Part shown: positions 36,801 to 49,050 of the stretch, piece after piece
Position numbering within the stretch: the stretch's first letter is position 1
Layout of the letters: each line of letters opens with the position of its first letter
Translations under genes and position numbers: made by a program
Notes under the pieces: model-generated
What the model was told of the DNA's origin: nothing
Databases searched by the model: none
What the model saw: the letters and a program-made list of their open reading frames with translations, nothing else
Assembly (NCBI GenBank): GCA_944739405.2
Contig: OX123183.2
Span: 93,014,729-93,078,728 of the forward strand
Source of the DNA: Euclidia mi
Taxonomy: Eukaryota; Arthropoda; Insecta; Lepidoptera; Erebidae
Direction: 5' to 3'
DNA length: 64,000 nt

Positions 36801-37198
36801 AGATTGTCCACCAACCGTTTTGAATTCAAAATCAAAATACGAGAGCTTCTTTTCAAGAGATTAAAGGAATCAGCATATCACTCTCATCCATTATTATAAG
36901 TATTTATGTATATATGTAGTATGTAGGTATGTTTAGGTTTATATATATATATCTGTATAAGTAAGTTTATATAGAACTATTTATTGTGTATGTATTATAT
37001 CCCTATTATGTATAAAATAATTATTAAGTTACACTATAATTATTAGTATTAAGTTATAAGTACTACACAAGTTCACAGTCTAATTGCACCTACCACTTTT
37101 ATCTCTGCACCACCTTAAGGTTGACATGTAGAGAATGCCTTGTGGCATTATGTCCACCTTTGTACATTGTTTGTGCATAAAATAAAATAAAAAATAAA
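33867..37198 (+). pseudogene. CR1/L2-like LINE ORF2, decayed
   Basis: Starts at an ATG at about 33933. Endonuclease traces: NVCHIN then AILISESWLKPH (about 34160), MGDFNTDLLA (34482), TWLDLIITS and FSHHDL. Reverse transcriptase: HFRPISILPFLSKVLEACV (35540), LVDFSNASNTVSHDILL, a broken GVP*C near 35930 (the usual GVPQG), YADDLQLYSQ (36011). The C-terminal WLPVRQHRCLRAL, SFVVQSILL and FKIKIRELLF blocks are typical of CR1/L2-type LINEs. Many stops and frameshifts exist, for example at 34098, 35486 and 36107. The tail is AAATA-rich at 37178-37198. No ORF1 was found. Confidence 0.82.
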
Positions 37199-37395
37199 TT
37201 ATGGCATGTGATAATTAGGGCATGTGATAATAAGGGCATGTGATAATTAGGGCATGTGATAATTAGTTATTACAATGATTATGACAAACGATGTTATGGT
37301 AAGTGACTTTATGGGAAACAAAGCTTCTAGCACGTGACTAATATAGCAAATAAGAGTAGGGCAAATGAATATAACGTCATATTATATTATGGCTG
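37198..37395. repeat. Array of short words (right, inverted)
   Basis: TTATGGCATGTGATAATTAG is followed by three more GGGCATGTGATAAT(T/A)A units, then TTATGACA, TTATGGTA, TTATGGGA, AGGGCAAATGA and TTATGGC. These are complements of the words in the array at 33680-33866. The pair may be the ends of a DNA element split by the LINE. Confidence 0.65.
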
Positions 37396-37399
37396 TTAC

Positions 37400-38655
37400 T
37401 CCAAACTTTATTTTTACGGTAGCTACCAGTAACATAACTTCTATATAAAAAAAATCATTCAACAGGTTTGTCCGCGTGGTTACAACGTAGTAACCATGGC
37501 AAGTTTTAGCTCTCTAGTGCTTATAGTTTTTGCGTAAAGCCGTGGACAGGCGGACGGACAAGGAGGGAACTATTAGGGTTATTAGTAGTTCACTGCGAAA
37601 TCCCTAAAACACAGTTGAAATAGCCACTACCTACCATAGATCAATGCAAAACGTTGCCAGTATATGAAATGCTGATTATAATTAGTCACATACTAGTCAT
37701 TTAACATGCATGTACTAGGTTAAGGCGCTCACAATAATTATATACATTATGTATATAATTTATATCTAGTTTGTATGCCATGTCGGTTGTTGCCTAGCTA
37801 TTATTTGCTTATTTATATTCAATTCTTATCATTGTTGTCTGGTCTTCACTGGGAATAAACCAGTTATGAACTAATTATTTACAGTCCGGTGATTTTATAT
37901 ACACTTATCTACTACAGTGTCAACAATGCATCGTAAAGTACAGATGACGAAATACCTCTCGGTTTTATAATCTCAGAATTGCTAAATTTGTTTGTTGTTG
38001 AAAAGAAATCATGGGTTGCTTGGGTGATGCCCAATATATTAAGCGACTGTATTGGTAAGACGAAACCTGAGTATGTAAACAGTTCACAATGTGGAGTACC
38101 TAGTACCTACCAAGATAACTCAGGACTGTTACCTTTGCGTTATAGATATTCGATAGATAGATATACCAAAACGGCTCTACTGATTTTAATATTTGTTAAT
38201 GTGGTATCTGTATTTATACCACCTATTGATTAGGATGAATAATTTGTAGTCTGTGTAATTTTTTGTATATGGCTGAACAACTTACAAAAATATATAAGTG
38301 CAGCACCCATTGAACTATCGCTTTCCTCCTTATCTTTCAACTTACACTAAACTTTTCTGATTTTCCTAAAAGTCGTAACACGTGAGAGTGATTGCTTGCG
38401 CTCTCGGCGACCTCATCGTTTGTTGCTTTGAGAAAAAGGTATTGATGCCTGGATCGGCTATCATTTCTTATTAAAAAAATATTTAAGTTTGAAGAGAGAA
38501 CAAAAGTAATTTATTTATTTAAAGCGTATACAGGCGGACTTAATGCCGTGTGGGCATTATCTCCCAGTCTACCTGAGAGTGGTGCAGAGAGAAAAAAAGG
38601 TAGGTGCCATATAAATAATATAATGAAGAGAACATTATTTGAACGTTTATAAATA
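37400..38655. other. No gene recognised
   Basis: The segment 37410-37620 (ending near CGGACGGACAAGGAGGGAAC) looks like a common dispersed insect repeat of the class with GGACGGAC words. An 84-codon frame at 37979-38233 has no recognised motif. Confidence 0.35.
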
Positions 38656-38657
38656 CA

Positions 38658-38778
38658 ATAGGCTCGCCCCCTATTACGTGGGACCTTAAAATTCCTGGCG
38701 AAATGTGGGTGTAATATTACACCTCTGCCTACCCCTTCGGGGATACAGGCGTGAGTCTATAAATAAAAAATAAAAAAA
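38658..38778 (+). mobile_element. SINE-B 3' fragment
   Basis: AATAGGCTCGCCCCCTATTA, CTGCCTACCCCTTCGGGGAT and GGCGTGAGTCTATAAATAAA mark the SINE-B body and tail. The tRNA head is missing, so this copy is 5'-truncated. Confidence 0.78.
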
Positions 38779-38853
38779 TACTTATGGATTATAATAAATA
38801 TATAAGATGCATACATAGATATCAATTAAGATATATGAACAATATAAAGTATA

Positions 38854-39228
38854 CAGGGTGTAAAAAGACCCTTAACGAAAAATTAAATCCCATGTTGTAC
38901 CAATCACTACGAACATTTTTTACTTCGGCACCATACCTGGGAAATTACTGATTCAGAAGATATTGAAGCTCAAAGTTAGTAAGGAATTTTTCTAATTAGG
39001 TACAAAATCGATGCATTTACCCCGCAAATATGTTCTTTAGATGCCCTATGACCCTATGGATAAGTAGGTATTTCGGGCATTGCACGCGCGTGCTTTTAAT
39101 TGCGGTTTAAAAAATGTGAAAACATAAAAAAGAAATCGTTTCCCAGGTATTATTTTTGGTTAGAATGACTTGGCATGATGTCCACAACGAGTAGACTTCG
39201 GCTTGGTGATGGGTCTTATGACACCCTG
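38854..39228 (+). mobile_element. CAGGGTGT-ended MITE, copy 2 (most complete)
   Basis: Ends CAGGGTGT and ACACCCTG, with TA(TA) on both sides. It is 375 bp long and shares its interior with the copies at 12266 and 43175. It has no open frame of note. TA flanks and CAGGGTG-type ends suit several TA-inserting superfamilies; which one is undecided. Confidence 0.82.
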
Positions 39229-39297
39229 TATATAAAAATAATTTCAATTAATACATATTATTACTACATACTAGTACATCTACATATAATATATTAA

Positions 39298-39824
<527 letters not shown>

Positions 39825-39825
39825 G

Positions 39826-40195
39826 TTTACTTGGGTTTGCCAATTTAGCGTGCTATCTATATGCAGCCCAAGATTTTTAACAGTTGTGTGCAGATTGACA
39901 ATAGTACCACTACATGTAATAGCTGCTAAAGATGTGAAGTCCAGTCTCTTTAAAATCCTTTGACTACCTATAACAATAGCTTGAGTCTTAGGTACTAGGA
40001 TTGACAGCTAAGCCAAACTTGTCCGACCAAGTTAGTATAGCTGCCAAATCGCTATTTATCTTATCTATGGCTTCTGCTACACATTCCACATTTACGTGTG
40101 AATAGATCTGCAAGTCGTCGGCATGCAAATGGTAAGCACACTGAAAATTTTGAGTCAGGAGATTTATAAAAATAGAAAACAACAAGGGAGAAATA
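39826..40195 (-). pseudogene. CR1/L2-like LINE reverse transcriptase fragment
   Basis: On the minus strand, FSIFINLLTQNFQCAYH, then LHADDLQIYS and SDKFGLAVNPS, correspond to 35950-36140 of the LINE at 33867-37198 (YADDLQLYSQ, NKFGLAVNP). After a frameshift near 39990 the text continues toward LNWQ near 39850 and stops exactly at the CA repeat. It is the same family as that LINE. Confidence 0.8.
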
Positions 40196-41298
40196 ATGTA
40201 ATAATCACGAAGCTCTAAAATCTGTTACTGTACAGATTAGTCCCTAGCAACATCTTAGAATAAAAGAAATTACAATTTCATCGTTCTGTATGTACACAAC
40301 ACCGTCTTTCAGGCAACCACATATTTATGCCAGTATAATCGTAATCCCAAATTATCCGCCGTTGTACACCGGGGCTAGCTCGAGGTGTGTCAAGTAAAGC
40401 TTATCTGCTGATGTAAGAATTAGCCGTCACGACTACAGCCTACACATGTGATGTGTACGCGTCAATATTGCCTATTACCTTTTACACCCTCATTATGATC
40501 TCGTTCAGATACTCCTTATACACGTTTTGGCAACTTTAATTTATTAAACATTGTCGTTGACTTAAGAAGAGTGACTTTGATATCTTATTCGTTTAAAAAG
40601 GCCATATTCAATTTTAAAGTAGTAACTTAATGCAAAAGTTACAAAATCACGTTTGTAAGCAACTTACTTGCTCTTACTTGTTACTATTAGTTGCGAACAT
40701 TCAGGGCAATGAATATATTCTGATAAGCATCTTGTAATTCTAAATGGTCCATCAATATGTGTTATGAGTACCTACCTACACCTACTTGTCATGATTGACC
40801 TAATCTGGTATACCTTATCGGTGTATTTTGTTATGTCTTTCGGGGCTTAGAACACTATTTTTTAAAGTTCGGCTTCATATTCACAAGAAGCGTTTTTACC
40901 AAGCTTCCTTCCTTTTTTCATAGAACAAGAACACATCCAATATTTCTAACAATGTATCAAGGTAACATTTATAAAAAGGCGTTATTCGTGTGTTATATAG
41001 TGCGCAATGCACTGCATCATAGCCTCATAGCCGGAGGGTAGGCGAAGAAATGTATCGCGTTCGCGGTGACCCCCGACCGCTCGCCGCTTTCTCAATGATC
41101 CCATCTCTGCCATAATCCTCCTATTCTTTTATAAATACTAGCTGTTATTCGAAAAGATAATAGCTACGTGGTTTTGGTTCAGGGCAAATAGGTACAGTAA
41201 GTAAAAAAGCTTTTTCATGAATTGCAGTAGGTATGTATCTACATATCTATTCATCTATCAATCTAAGTAACCCTTTTGTAAGCTTTTAAGTGTTTTTC
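40196..41298. other. No gene recognised
   Basis: No motif-bearing frame. A short less AT-rich block lies at 41030-41100 (GGTGACCCCCGACCGCTCGC). Confidence 0.4.
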
Positions 41299-41342
41299 GG
41301 ATTAATTCAGTGGGTACTATGTAGTACCCACTGAATTAATCC
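41299..41342. repeat. Perfect 21-bp palindrome
   Basis: The left arm (begins GGATTAATTCAGTGGGTAC) at 41299-41319 and its exact complement at 41322-41342 are separated by only TG. Confidence 0.85.
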
Positions 41343-41343
41343 A

Positions 41344-41421
41344 AGTACTGAAATATCGGATACTTAAAAATAGGTTACCTATGCAGGTAACCTATTTTTA
41401 AGTATCCGATATTTCAGTACT
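41344..41421. repeat. Perfect 37-bp palindrome
   Basis: The arms at 41344-41380 and 41385-41421 are exact reverse complements over 37 bp with a 4-nt loop ATGC (left arm begins AGTACTGAAATATCGGATAC). It lies one base from the 21-bp palindrome. If transcribed it would fold into a long perfect hairpin RNA. Confidence 0.9.
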
Positions 41422-41576
41422 GTTGCAAGTACCTTGATCACGGATGTACCATATGTTACCTACATATTGCAAAAGACAATTTAAAAACGAATGTCAATGA
41501 ACACAAAAGTTTAATATTACATAGTAAAATAGCAACAGTTCAATGACCGATAAAAACTGCTTCCGTTATTTTAATA

Positions 41577-41786
41577 TCTTCTTAATATATAAAATCCTTG
41601 CGTTACTGACTGACTGACAGACACGCTACAGCCGAAACTATTGGGCGCAGGAAGCTGAAATTTGGCATGTATGTTCCTTGGGGACCGTAGGGGTGCACTA
41701 AGAAGGGATTTCCCGAAATTCCCACGGGATCGGCCAAAATGGGAACTTGGAAAATATGTGCGTGCGAAGCCGCTGGCGTCCTCTAG
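41577..41786 (+). mobile_element. Helitron (Lep1-like)
   Basis: Starts TCTTCTTAATATATAAAATC after an A and ends GGCGTCCTCTAG before a T. The CTGACTGACTGACAGACACG, GGGGACCGTAGGGGTGCACT and CGAAGCCGCTGGCG blocks are typical. It is the best match to the copy at 1931-2140. Confidence 0.8.
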
Positions 41787-42011
41787 TTTTATCTAATTAC
41801 CATTATAAAGTATAATTTTATTACGATAAAATAGATAACCATTCAGATCAGGCACAGTATAACGCTGTTGACTTTGATATTTTCCATAAACAATTATCTT
41901 TGATTGGCAGAACGAGCCTTGAGATTGAGCTATTTCCGATAGAAAATAGAATACTAGACATACTTACACCTTCAGGCTGATTTTGCTGTCACTAAGTCCA
42001 AATAGGTTACC

Positions 42012-42200
42012 CTATTAGTATATTATTATTTGTTTTTCTTTCACTTACAAACTACTGAACGGTTTTTGATAAAACTTTTCAGTAACATAGACTATACATC
42101 AATATAGCTCATTGGCTAATCATGACATGAGGCATTATGTCGTGACGTGATAAGCGACACCTCCGCAGGGGAAGCAGCGGGCAAAAGTTAGTCATATATA
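42012..42200 (+). mobile_element. Helitron-like fragment
   Basis: AAACTACTGAACGGTTTTTG and the 3' part GGGGAAGCAGCGGGCAAAAG followed by TTAG resemble lepidopteran Helitron repeats. The terminal CTAG is not preserved, and the start is uncertain. Confidence 0.45.
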
Positions 42201-43170
42201 CTTACGTATCAACATGCGAACATAGATAAACAAGGAATCTAATTCTCACTAAAATTATTGGCTGTATCGAGGGACTGAAACATTTATCGTGAAGAAAATA
42301 AATAGATCCCTCGACAATGCATATGGATTGTACACTTACATGTTATGCAGTACACGTGATATTGTGAGACCAAAACGTATCCGACGATTCATCTGAAGAT
42401 GCAGCCTTTGGATAAGCTTTTCAAACAAGTGCCAGAAGCCTTAGTATCTTTTTAGGGAAGCTTTTCAAAAGTTATTTATACTCTTAATTCTGCTAGCATC
42501 AAATTAATCCTCAAAGTATTTAACACTCAGTTTCCTTTAGCAAGTTTAGCTGTGGCTCATCTACCCATGGAATATACTATAATGATCTGTGCATCTACCT
42601 AACAGAATACCTCTATACCTATCAGATTACGACACCCACGGGACACGATCACCGATGGCAGAATCATATTTGTAGCCGTAATAAAATATGCATTATCCGC
42701 ATATCCCAGGACCGGTGTCTCATGTGCGTCACATAGCCCAGAAGGAAACAAAACAGGGCTCAATCTATTGCAATAGAGCGGTGCCTCGCGGGACGGACAG
42801 AGGGCGCGCCGGACGTGAGGAAGGGGAGAGGGGTAGGGGGGCGACTCATCAATCTGCGATCCTCCTCATGTCGATATATTGCAAGTGGCCTACATACCGG
42901 TCCGGTTTCATACGCAGATGTGACCTAAAAGCTTCGAGGAAATTACGTGGCCCAATAGTTATATAACTAATGAAGTATTTATTTAATTATCTTGTTGGTT
43001 ATATAGGATTGATTGCATGTTGTTTGATTGCAGATGAAATGTTGTTGTATTAAATGTCTTTTGACTAATGCAGCAAATGCAGCTCTTCTTATTCATCTAC
43101 TTTTGATGAGTGTAAATAAACGTTAGACAATGAAAATGCGGTTTTGAGTGTCTATGTCATTATGCTATAA
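42201..43170. other. No gene recognised; GC-rich island
   Basis: 42630-42960 is notably GC-rich for this window (GGACGGACAGAGGGCGCGCC near 42791). A 92-codon frame across it has a low-complexity Arg/Gly section and no known motif. Confidence 0.4.
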
Positions 43171-43174
43171 TATA

Positions 43175-43545
43175 CAGGTTGTCACAAGACCCATCACCAA
43201 GCCGAAGTCTAGTCTAGTCTGTGGACATCATGCCAAGTCATACTAACCAAAAATAATACCTGGGAAACGATTTATTTTTAAGTTTTCACATTTTTTGAAC
43301 CGCAATTAAAAGCGCGCGCGTGCAATGCTCGAAATACCTACTTATCCATGAGGTCATAGGGCATCTAAAGAACATATTGGCGGGATAAATGCATCGATTT
43401 TGTACCTAATTAGAAAAAATCCATACTAACTTTGAGCCTCAATATCTCCTGAACCAGTAATTTCACCTGAAGAAGTAAAAAAATGTTCGTAGTGACTGGT
43501 ACAATATGCGATTTCAGTTTTCGTTAAGGGTCTTTTTACACCCTG
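43175..43545 (-). mobile_element. CAGGGTGT-ended MITE, copy 3
   Basis: The inverse of the copy at 38854: its right end, TCTTTTTACACCCTG, matches that copy's left end CAGGGTGTAAAAAGA. Ends CAGGTTGT and ACACCCTG, flanked by TA. 371 bp. Confidence 0.82.
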
Positions 43546-43770
43546 TATATGTATATTTAAAGATTGCCTGCGTCGCCTGCAGTGGTCTTTATTGCTTAAG
43601 TGTGAAATGGTCAAACTAAAGCAACGTAGCCCTAACAGTAAGACCACAAATTTTAATTTATGATAATGTGTGCCTCCGCTATTAAAAATATAAATAAATT
43701 TACGTTAAAAGAAAGTTAAATATTTAGTGAAAACGATAGACATGTTAAAACAATAAATAAGAAGGCTCTA

Positions 43771-43850
43771 AATCATCATCATCATCATCAGCCTTTAACA
43801 GTCCACTGCTGGACTAGGCCTCTCATTTGAAAGGAGGAATTGGCTTACAT
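43771..43850 (-). mobile_element. SINE-C tail fragment
   Basis: ATCATCATCATCATCAGCCT then AACAGTCCACTGCTGGACTA and the AAAGGAGGAATTGG block match the 3' third of SINE-C. The rest is absent. Confidence 0.8.
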
Positions 43851-43859
43851 AGGCTCTAA

Positions 43860-45730
43860 ATAGGTACCTACTTAATAAATATTTAAATTTCTCTACCTAA
43901 TTGTCTAAATAATACCTATGACCAATTTTTTATGATGATGATGATGATGTTTATTATGACGATACGTGTTCTCAGTAGATTGTAACAGTAAAATCGATGA
44001 AAACACTTTATACATCGAATTCACCGAAATCCTTTCAATGTTTTAAGCGTTTGATAAATTAATTAAATAATGTATTTAGACCGTCTCTTAATCGAAATCA
44101 TAATTGTGAAAGTCAATGAATGGAGCCTAGAATATCAAAGAAAATAAATTCTTTACCACAAAATAATTAATTAAAGATGAACAAGTTATCTCGGAGCGAC
44201 ACCTAGCGGCCACCATTCTCTTTTGTATAGCCATCTTTTCATCGTCAAAACTCATTTCAATTAATTTTCGTAAAAGTAAGTAAATGATGTGCCCTTTAAA
44301 AGCGAGATATCATTAACACGGAGGGAGGGCGTAGGCGACTCAGTCTCCGCGCGGCGTCGCTCTCTACCCGCGATCAAATAAAACTCGTAAAAAACAAACA
44401 TTGTTCTAATAAAATATCCACTTCTATTTATCTATAGTACTGTTGCTAAATTGAGTTCTTACTAGTATGCACTTAAATACATTTGTCACACTATAAGGAG
44501 TTAGTACTTAGTTACCGTGCGTAACAGAAATGAATGAAAATGAATACACAATTCAAGGTCAACCTTTATGTGCACTTAAATACAAATTGATTTCACATAC
44601 GCATATAATTTGTTAATGAAAGAAATTCCATGTTTATTATATAACTACCGGTTACTAAGTAAAAGTAATCTATGTCTTTTTATAAACTTATAAAGAGATA
44701 GGTACTGAAATTAAAGAAAAAATAAAGCTCCCTGTTACCGTTCGCCACCCACCGTACTCCCGCGGGAGAATCATTAGGAAAAAATCGTGTTGATGGATTT
44801 AATTACAAAAAATAATTATTCTAAAGAAAGTTGCCTGAATAAACTCGGACGGAGCGGGTTCTTCGATTCCCCCCTTAATCGGATTAATTTACTTTTAAAA
44901 AGCAGGGGGTGGTTGTTGTAATTAATGGAATGATAACATTACCCACCTCGTGGTCGGACGCCTGCGGAATTAATAGAGACATAAACAAAGGTACGCACCA
45001 ATAATTGTATAAACAAAAACGCAAGTAACTTTATATCTATTAATATTTTTAATTGAGTAACGACATCCTTACATTTACCAATACGTATTTCATGAGCACG
45101 AGTTACGTCCGATAGTAGTATGCTTACAGACTACTATCAGAATCAACAGATTACATACAGACTTCTATCGGCAAATTCCTGCTTGCATTTATTTCTCCAA
45201 TAATAGTGAATTCTTCGTTAATTCCTAAAGCAGTAAATTTGCGATCAATATGTGGCTATTCTATCTTAGCTATTCGTTCGTCAGAGCTCTCAGTTCGCGA
45301 CGCCACTCGAATTCTTACGATCTCCAGTAAAGGCCCCGATGAGAAGCGCTTTTTCCACTCGGTTACCGACCGGTGATCTGTTCGGAACGCATCTCCACTG
45401 ACGCAAATCATATTGCGAGGAAGGGTTCGGGATTACGAACGTAACATGGAATCGTCTAGTCATCGCCACTGATTTTTCTCGTTCTCTCCCGGCCTGTGAC
45501 GTCAATGTCATATAGCTACTACCCTTGTACATTTGTTTTATAGGAGCTGTAAGTATTCTTTTGTGCAATGTAATGGAGTATACTAATGCCATTGCTGTTA
45601 TTGTTTAGGTACAATAAATAAAATTTTATAGTTTGATTCTGTTATATGATATTTTGGCACCACTAATTCTAGACACATAGGTCTAGTAAGAAAGAATAGA
45701 ACATGTATAAAAATCCACTAACCACCACCA
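43860..45730. other. No gene recognised; candidate regulatory islands
   Basis: Less AT-rich blocks occur at 44320-44375 (CAGTCTCCGCGCGGCGTCGC), 44740-44990 (several TAATTA words beside GGAGCGGGTTC) and 45285-45530. TAATTA is a homeodomain core site, but counts alone in AT-rich DNA mean little. A 100-codon minus frame at 45290-45592 carries no known motif. Confidence 0.4.
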
Positions 45731-45777
45731 CAAGTTATCAATACTAAGAGTATCCCACTCTTAGTATTGATAATTTG
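45731..45777. repeat. Hairpin, 21-bp arms, one mismatch
   Basis: 45731-45751 (CAAGTTATCAATACTAAGAG...) pairs with 45757-45777, loop ATCCC, with one T/C mismatch. CACAA/TTGTG-like pairing extends a few bases outward. Confidence 0.75.
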
Positions 45778-47043
45778 TGATAACGTCTGACTTGACTGAC
45801 ATGCATTTTCTCTTGTGGCAATTTCACACCCGAGACCCGTGACGAATTGACAGTTCTGTTGACAGAGGCCACCAAAATCAGTACGCCAGCTCCTTGACTA
45901 TGCCATTCGTGAAAGCCAGTACAGCGTGATAACTGTAAAACTAAAATAACTGATGAACTCACTTGAAACGGTCGCTACGACTAGTATTAACTTTTTTACT
46001 TAACTTTTCTACTTAATAAAAATACTAGACAACATAATGCTGAAGTTCGATTTATTGTTGAATCATAGACATTGTCATTCGAATTGAATGGAATTAATTT
46101 TTGTCACGTAACAATAATTACCATTACATAAACAATAGCTAACTTTTGCTATGTTTTATGATAACTACACATTGCGTTAGTTGGACCGTTACAAAAAGTT
46201 GTTTTACATAAATATTAATTTACTACCTCAAAGGGTTAGATACAAATATAAATACATACCTACTATTTTCTTCATATTTTCTGTACAGAATTGTACAATA
46301 TACATTCATTTTACTGGTGAGCCTGAGACAGAACGATAAAACAAAATGAAAACTTATAGCAGAAACGCACGCGGGCTTAGATTGTGAGTTGGTAAGCAAT
46401 TCAACCCTAAATTGCTAAAGTTATTCTGTAGCGGTGCGGGCGAAGAATGAGCGTTATTTTTCTCGCGTATGCTGTCTCATGATGCGATCATTCTTTACGT
46501 TTCGTCTATCTCTGTCCAATGTGGTTCTTGATACTCACCGTGCGGTGGTCGTACAACGCGACGCTTCGAGTTTTTTCTTAAAACATCATTTATATCTACG
46601 GACGCAGAGACAAAGAAATGAAGTGGAAACTTTCCTGAAGAAAATACGATTTTTGTGTCGACGTACTCGAGTTGAAAGGCGACGTTTTATGCTCTGTTTT
46701 GATCAAATAGTGTATAGATAAATTGTATGCCCGATATGCTCGTACATTGGACTTTTTGTATTATTGTAAAAGAAAATGTCCTGTGAAGCCTTGATCAATT
46801 CTTAACTTACTTATTACCAAATTATATTAATGTTTTTAAGGTGAAAATTGTAAGTATCTATAGATTAATCCAAAGAGCAGTGTATTAAAATCGAATGTAC
46901 ATGGTCGTCCCCTTATTGAATGATTTATATCGGCGATTGACAGCTTAACTGACCCTATACTAGAAATAGCCTTCATGTCATACTCAGGACAGTGCCGCAG
47001 GCGTAGAAAGAGACATAGATTATTGTTTATATTTTTTTTTTAT
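45778..47043. other. No gene recognised
   Basis: A 95-codon Arg-rich plus frame at 46434-46721 lies in a less AT-rich block, but has no recognised domain. Nothing else can be supported. Confidence 0.35.
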
Positions 47044-47297
47044 ATATGTATAGGGTCACACATGTATCCCCGAAGAGGTAGGCAGAGGTGTATATTACAC
47101 CCACATTTCACCATGAATTTTTTAGGTCCCTCGTAATTGGGGGCGAGCCTATTGCTGTTACCTGGCACATCACCAGACTCCGTGCTGCTACTGAAAATTC
47201 GGAAAAACCCACTAACACTTTTGCCCGACCCGGGAATCGAACCCGGGGCCACCGATTAGCAGTCGCATACGCTATCCACTGGACCACGGAGGCAGTC
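47044..47297 (-). mobile_element. SINE-B copy with a different tRNA head
   Basis: Minus-strand head GTGGTCCAGTGGATAGCGTA with a perfect-looking T-arm CCGGGTTCGATTCCCGG; this differs from the GTTGGTCTAGCGGC head of the copy at 12353. Body (GTAGCAGCACGGAGTCTGGT) and tail (CTACCTCTTCGGGGATACAT) are SINE-B. It is not an independent tRNA gene: the body and tail follow directly. Confidence 0.85.
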
Positions 47298-47680
47298 AAA
47301 ATGTTTCTAATAGAGAAACAATCAATATAATCGGTAATGTAGTTTCAGAGTATACAAAAAATACTGTGAGTCCCAGTTATTAGGTAGTAGGTACGTCGAC
47401 TAATGCTAATTTTAACGTTTTGTGATTTTCTCTTTTGTTGGCGAAGTGGACTCTAGAAATAAAAAGCACTAAATATGGTTAAAATCTAAGACTCTGAAAA
47501 GGCTCTGATACACGTTAAGCTGAATAGTATGTAACAAATTAGGGTACGATGGGAGTAACATATTACTTTGTAATAAAAGTCCCTAAAATAAATCAAGAGG
47601 AAAAACAATCTAAGACTAAGGCTAGCGTTACATTTAGTTCTTGCTTCTGAAATAAAGCCTCCTGTATGTATAATGAATAC
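47298..47680. other. No gene recognised
   Basis: AT-rich spacer between a SINE and the solo LTR. No feature seen. Confidence 0.4.
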
Positions 47681-48373
47681 TGTAACGGGTTCTAGAATCG
47701 AAACGCAGAAAAGGTTCTCACTTCCCTTGCACGAGTATGACCGACAAACAACACGACACTGGCCTGAACACTAAGGGCTGCAGTCTCCCACGCTGTTCCC
47801 TCCGGTAGTGTGCAGGGCAGCCTGCTCGAAGGGCTGCGCGTAGCGGGCAGATCCTCGCAGACTGTTGGTTCAGCTGGCAGGTGCCGGAGGTGTGAGTGCG
47901 ATGAGCAGGGCAGGGCCAGACTCTTCGGCAGAGGTGACGCCGAAGACGATGCAGGGAAGTGTAGCAGTCTAGGGTAGCGTAGCCCGGAGCTTTAAGGTAG
48001 ACCTGGAACCTGAAGGGAAGCAGCATTAGGAAAGCCACAACCAATAGAGTCAGGCAGGCGGCGTCAGCCGGCCTCAGCTAGCAGGTAGAGAGATGGGCAG
48101 TACGCTAGTGCAGTAAATGTAGTAACTCACCCACAGCGGGGACCAGGATACACGTACGATGGATACGGACAGAGTAGCGGTAGTAGGTCAGTAGGATGGA
48201 GTGGCGGTGCTGGCCTCTCTGTCGGCCCCTTTAAATACTGGAGCTCTCCATCAGAGTTGGAGTCGCTACGTGACCATATATGGTCAGACTTCGCGAGCAC
48301 GGACGATGGCCTTCTCTGATTGGCCGAGCGTATATTATGACGCAGACGCGGTAGGTACCGGACATACGTTACA
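47681..48373 (-). mobile_element. Solo LTR
   Basis: On the minus strand it begins TGTAACGTATGTCCGG and ends ACCCGTTACA, giving the TGTAACG/CGTTACA inverted ends of an LTR. ATAC flanks both sides (47677-47680 and 48374-48377), a 4-bp duplication. It is 693 bp, GC-rich compared with its surroundings. Promoter-like elements are visible on the minus strand: GGCCAATCAGAG near 48330 and TATTTAAAGG near 48240, plus a GACCATATATGGTC palindrome at 48273. No internal region is attached, so it is the product of LTR-LTR recombination. The class is an LTR retrotransposon, family undecided. Confidence 0.85.
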
Positions 48374-48811
48374 ATACCTATCAGTTGTTAATGTTAGTTT
48401 GATAAATTATTTGTACTTACCCCATTGGCATGCGTGTGCGTGATGGTATTCTATAGAGATATTATTCACGTACCTTCACGATCGCATTCCTTTAGGTACT
48501 CGTTAATCCGAAGATTTCCAATTAGTTCGTTTTCTTCGACACTTTATAACAAGACTGGTAGTTGTCTTGAGATTTTATAAAAACAAATTGTTTTGCAGGC
48601 ATTGGCATTATAAAAGGGTTGCCTGGAGGTTTCGTTTGCATAACGATCAAAATGCCGATTCTAGTGTTTACCGCTGAATTCAATATTCGTGCTATTAATT
48701 TTTGTGAGATTTTAGATTCCATTTTGATATAAGCTCCATACAAAATATGTCAAACACATATCTCGAATCTCTAAATCTATGGCTAGATTGAACATTAAAT
48801 CCGGCCGATAG

Positions 48812-49050
48812 CAGACACCGAGACTGTATTTTGAACGAACTGCGATTAGATTTTGAATTGAATTGCAATTGGCATTACGCTACACTTAATGTCATTATAG
48901 TTTAATTTGACACATATAATATGTAGATTGACGCTGACACATAGCTTGACACTTTGTAAAATGTTAGATCTAGTACGATATCATTAAAGTGTCAGTGATC
49001 TTAGAAGAATATCAAGTTTGATACAAGTATGACGACGAGACTAGATCGAA
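48812..49050 (+). repeat. Uncharacterised dispersed repeat D, copy 2
   Basis: Aligns with 31095-31335 (CAGACACCGAGACTGTATTT here). The unit ends with a near-direct copy of its start (CGAAACAGCATTTTGAACAA at 49047). Confidence 0.55.

Noticed and set aside
43780..43800. CRISPR-like or coding ATC/GAT repeats
   Set aside because: These are the GAT-repeat tails of SINEs.
46434..46721. Arg-rich 95-codon frame as a host gene
   Set aside because: No domain, no splice or promoter signals; the block is slightly GC-rich, which lengthens chance frames.
47210..47290. Stand-alone tRNA gene
   Set aside because: The tRNA-like sequence continues directly into SINE-B body and tail; it is the SINE head.
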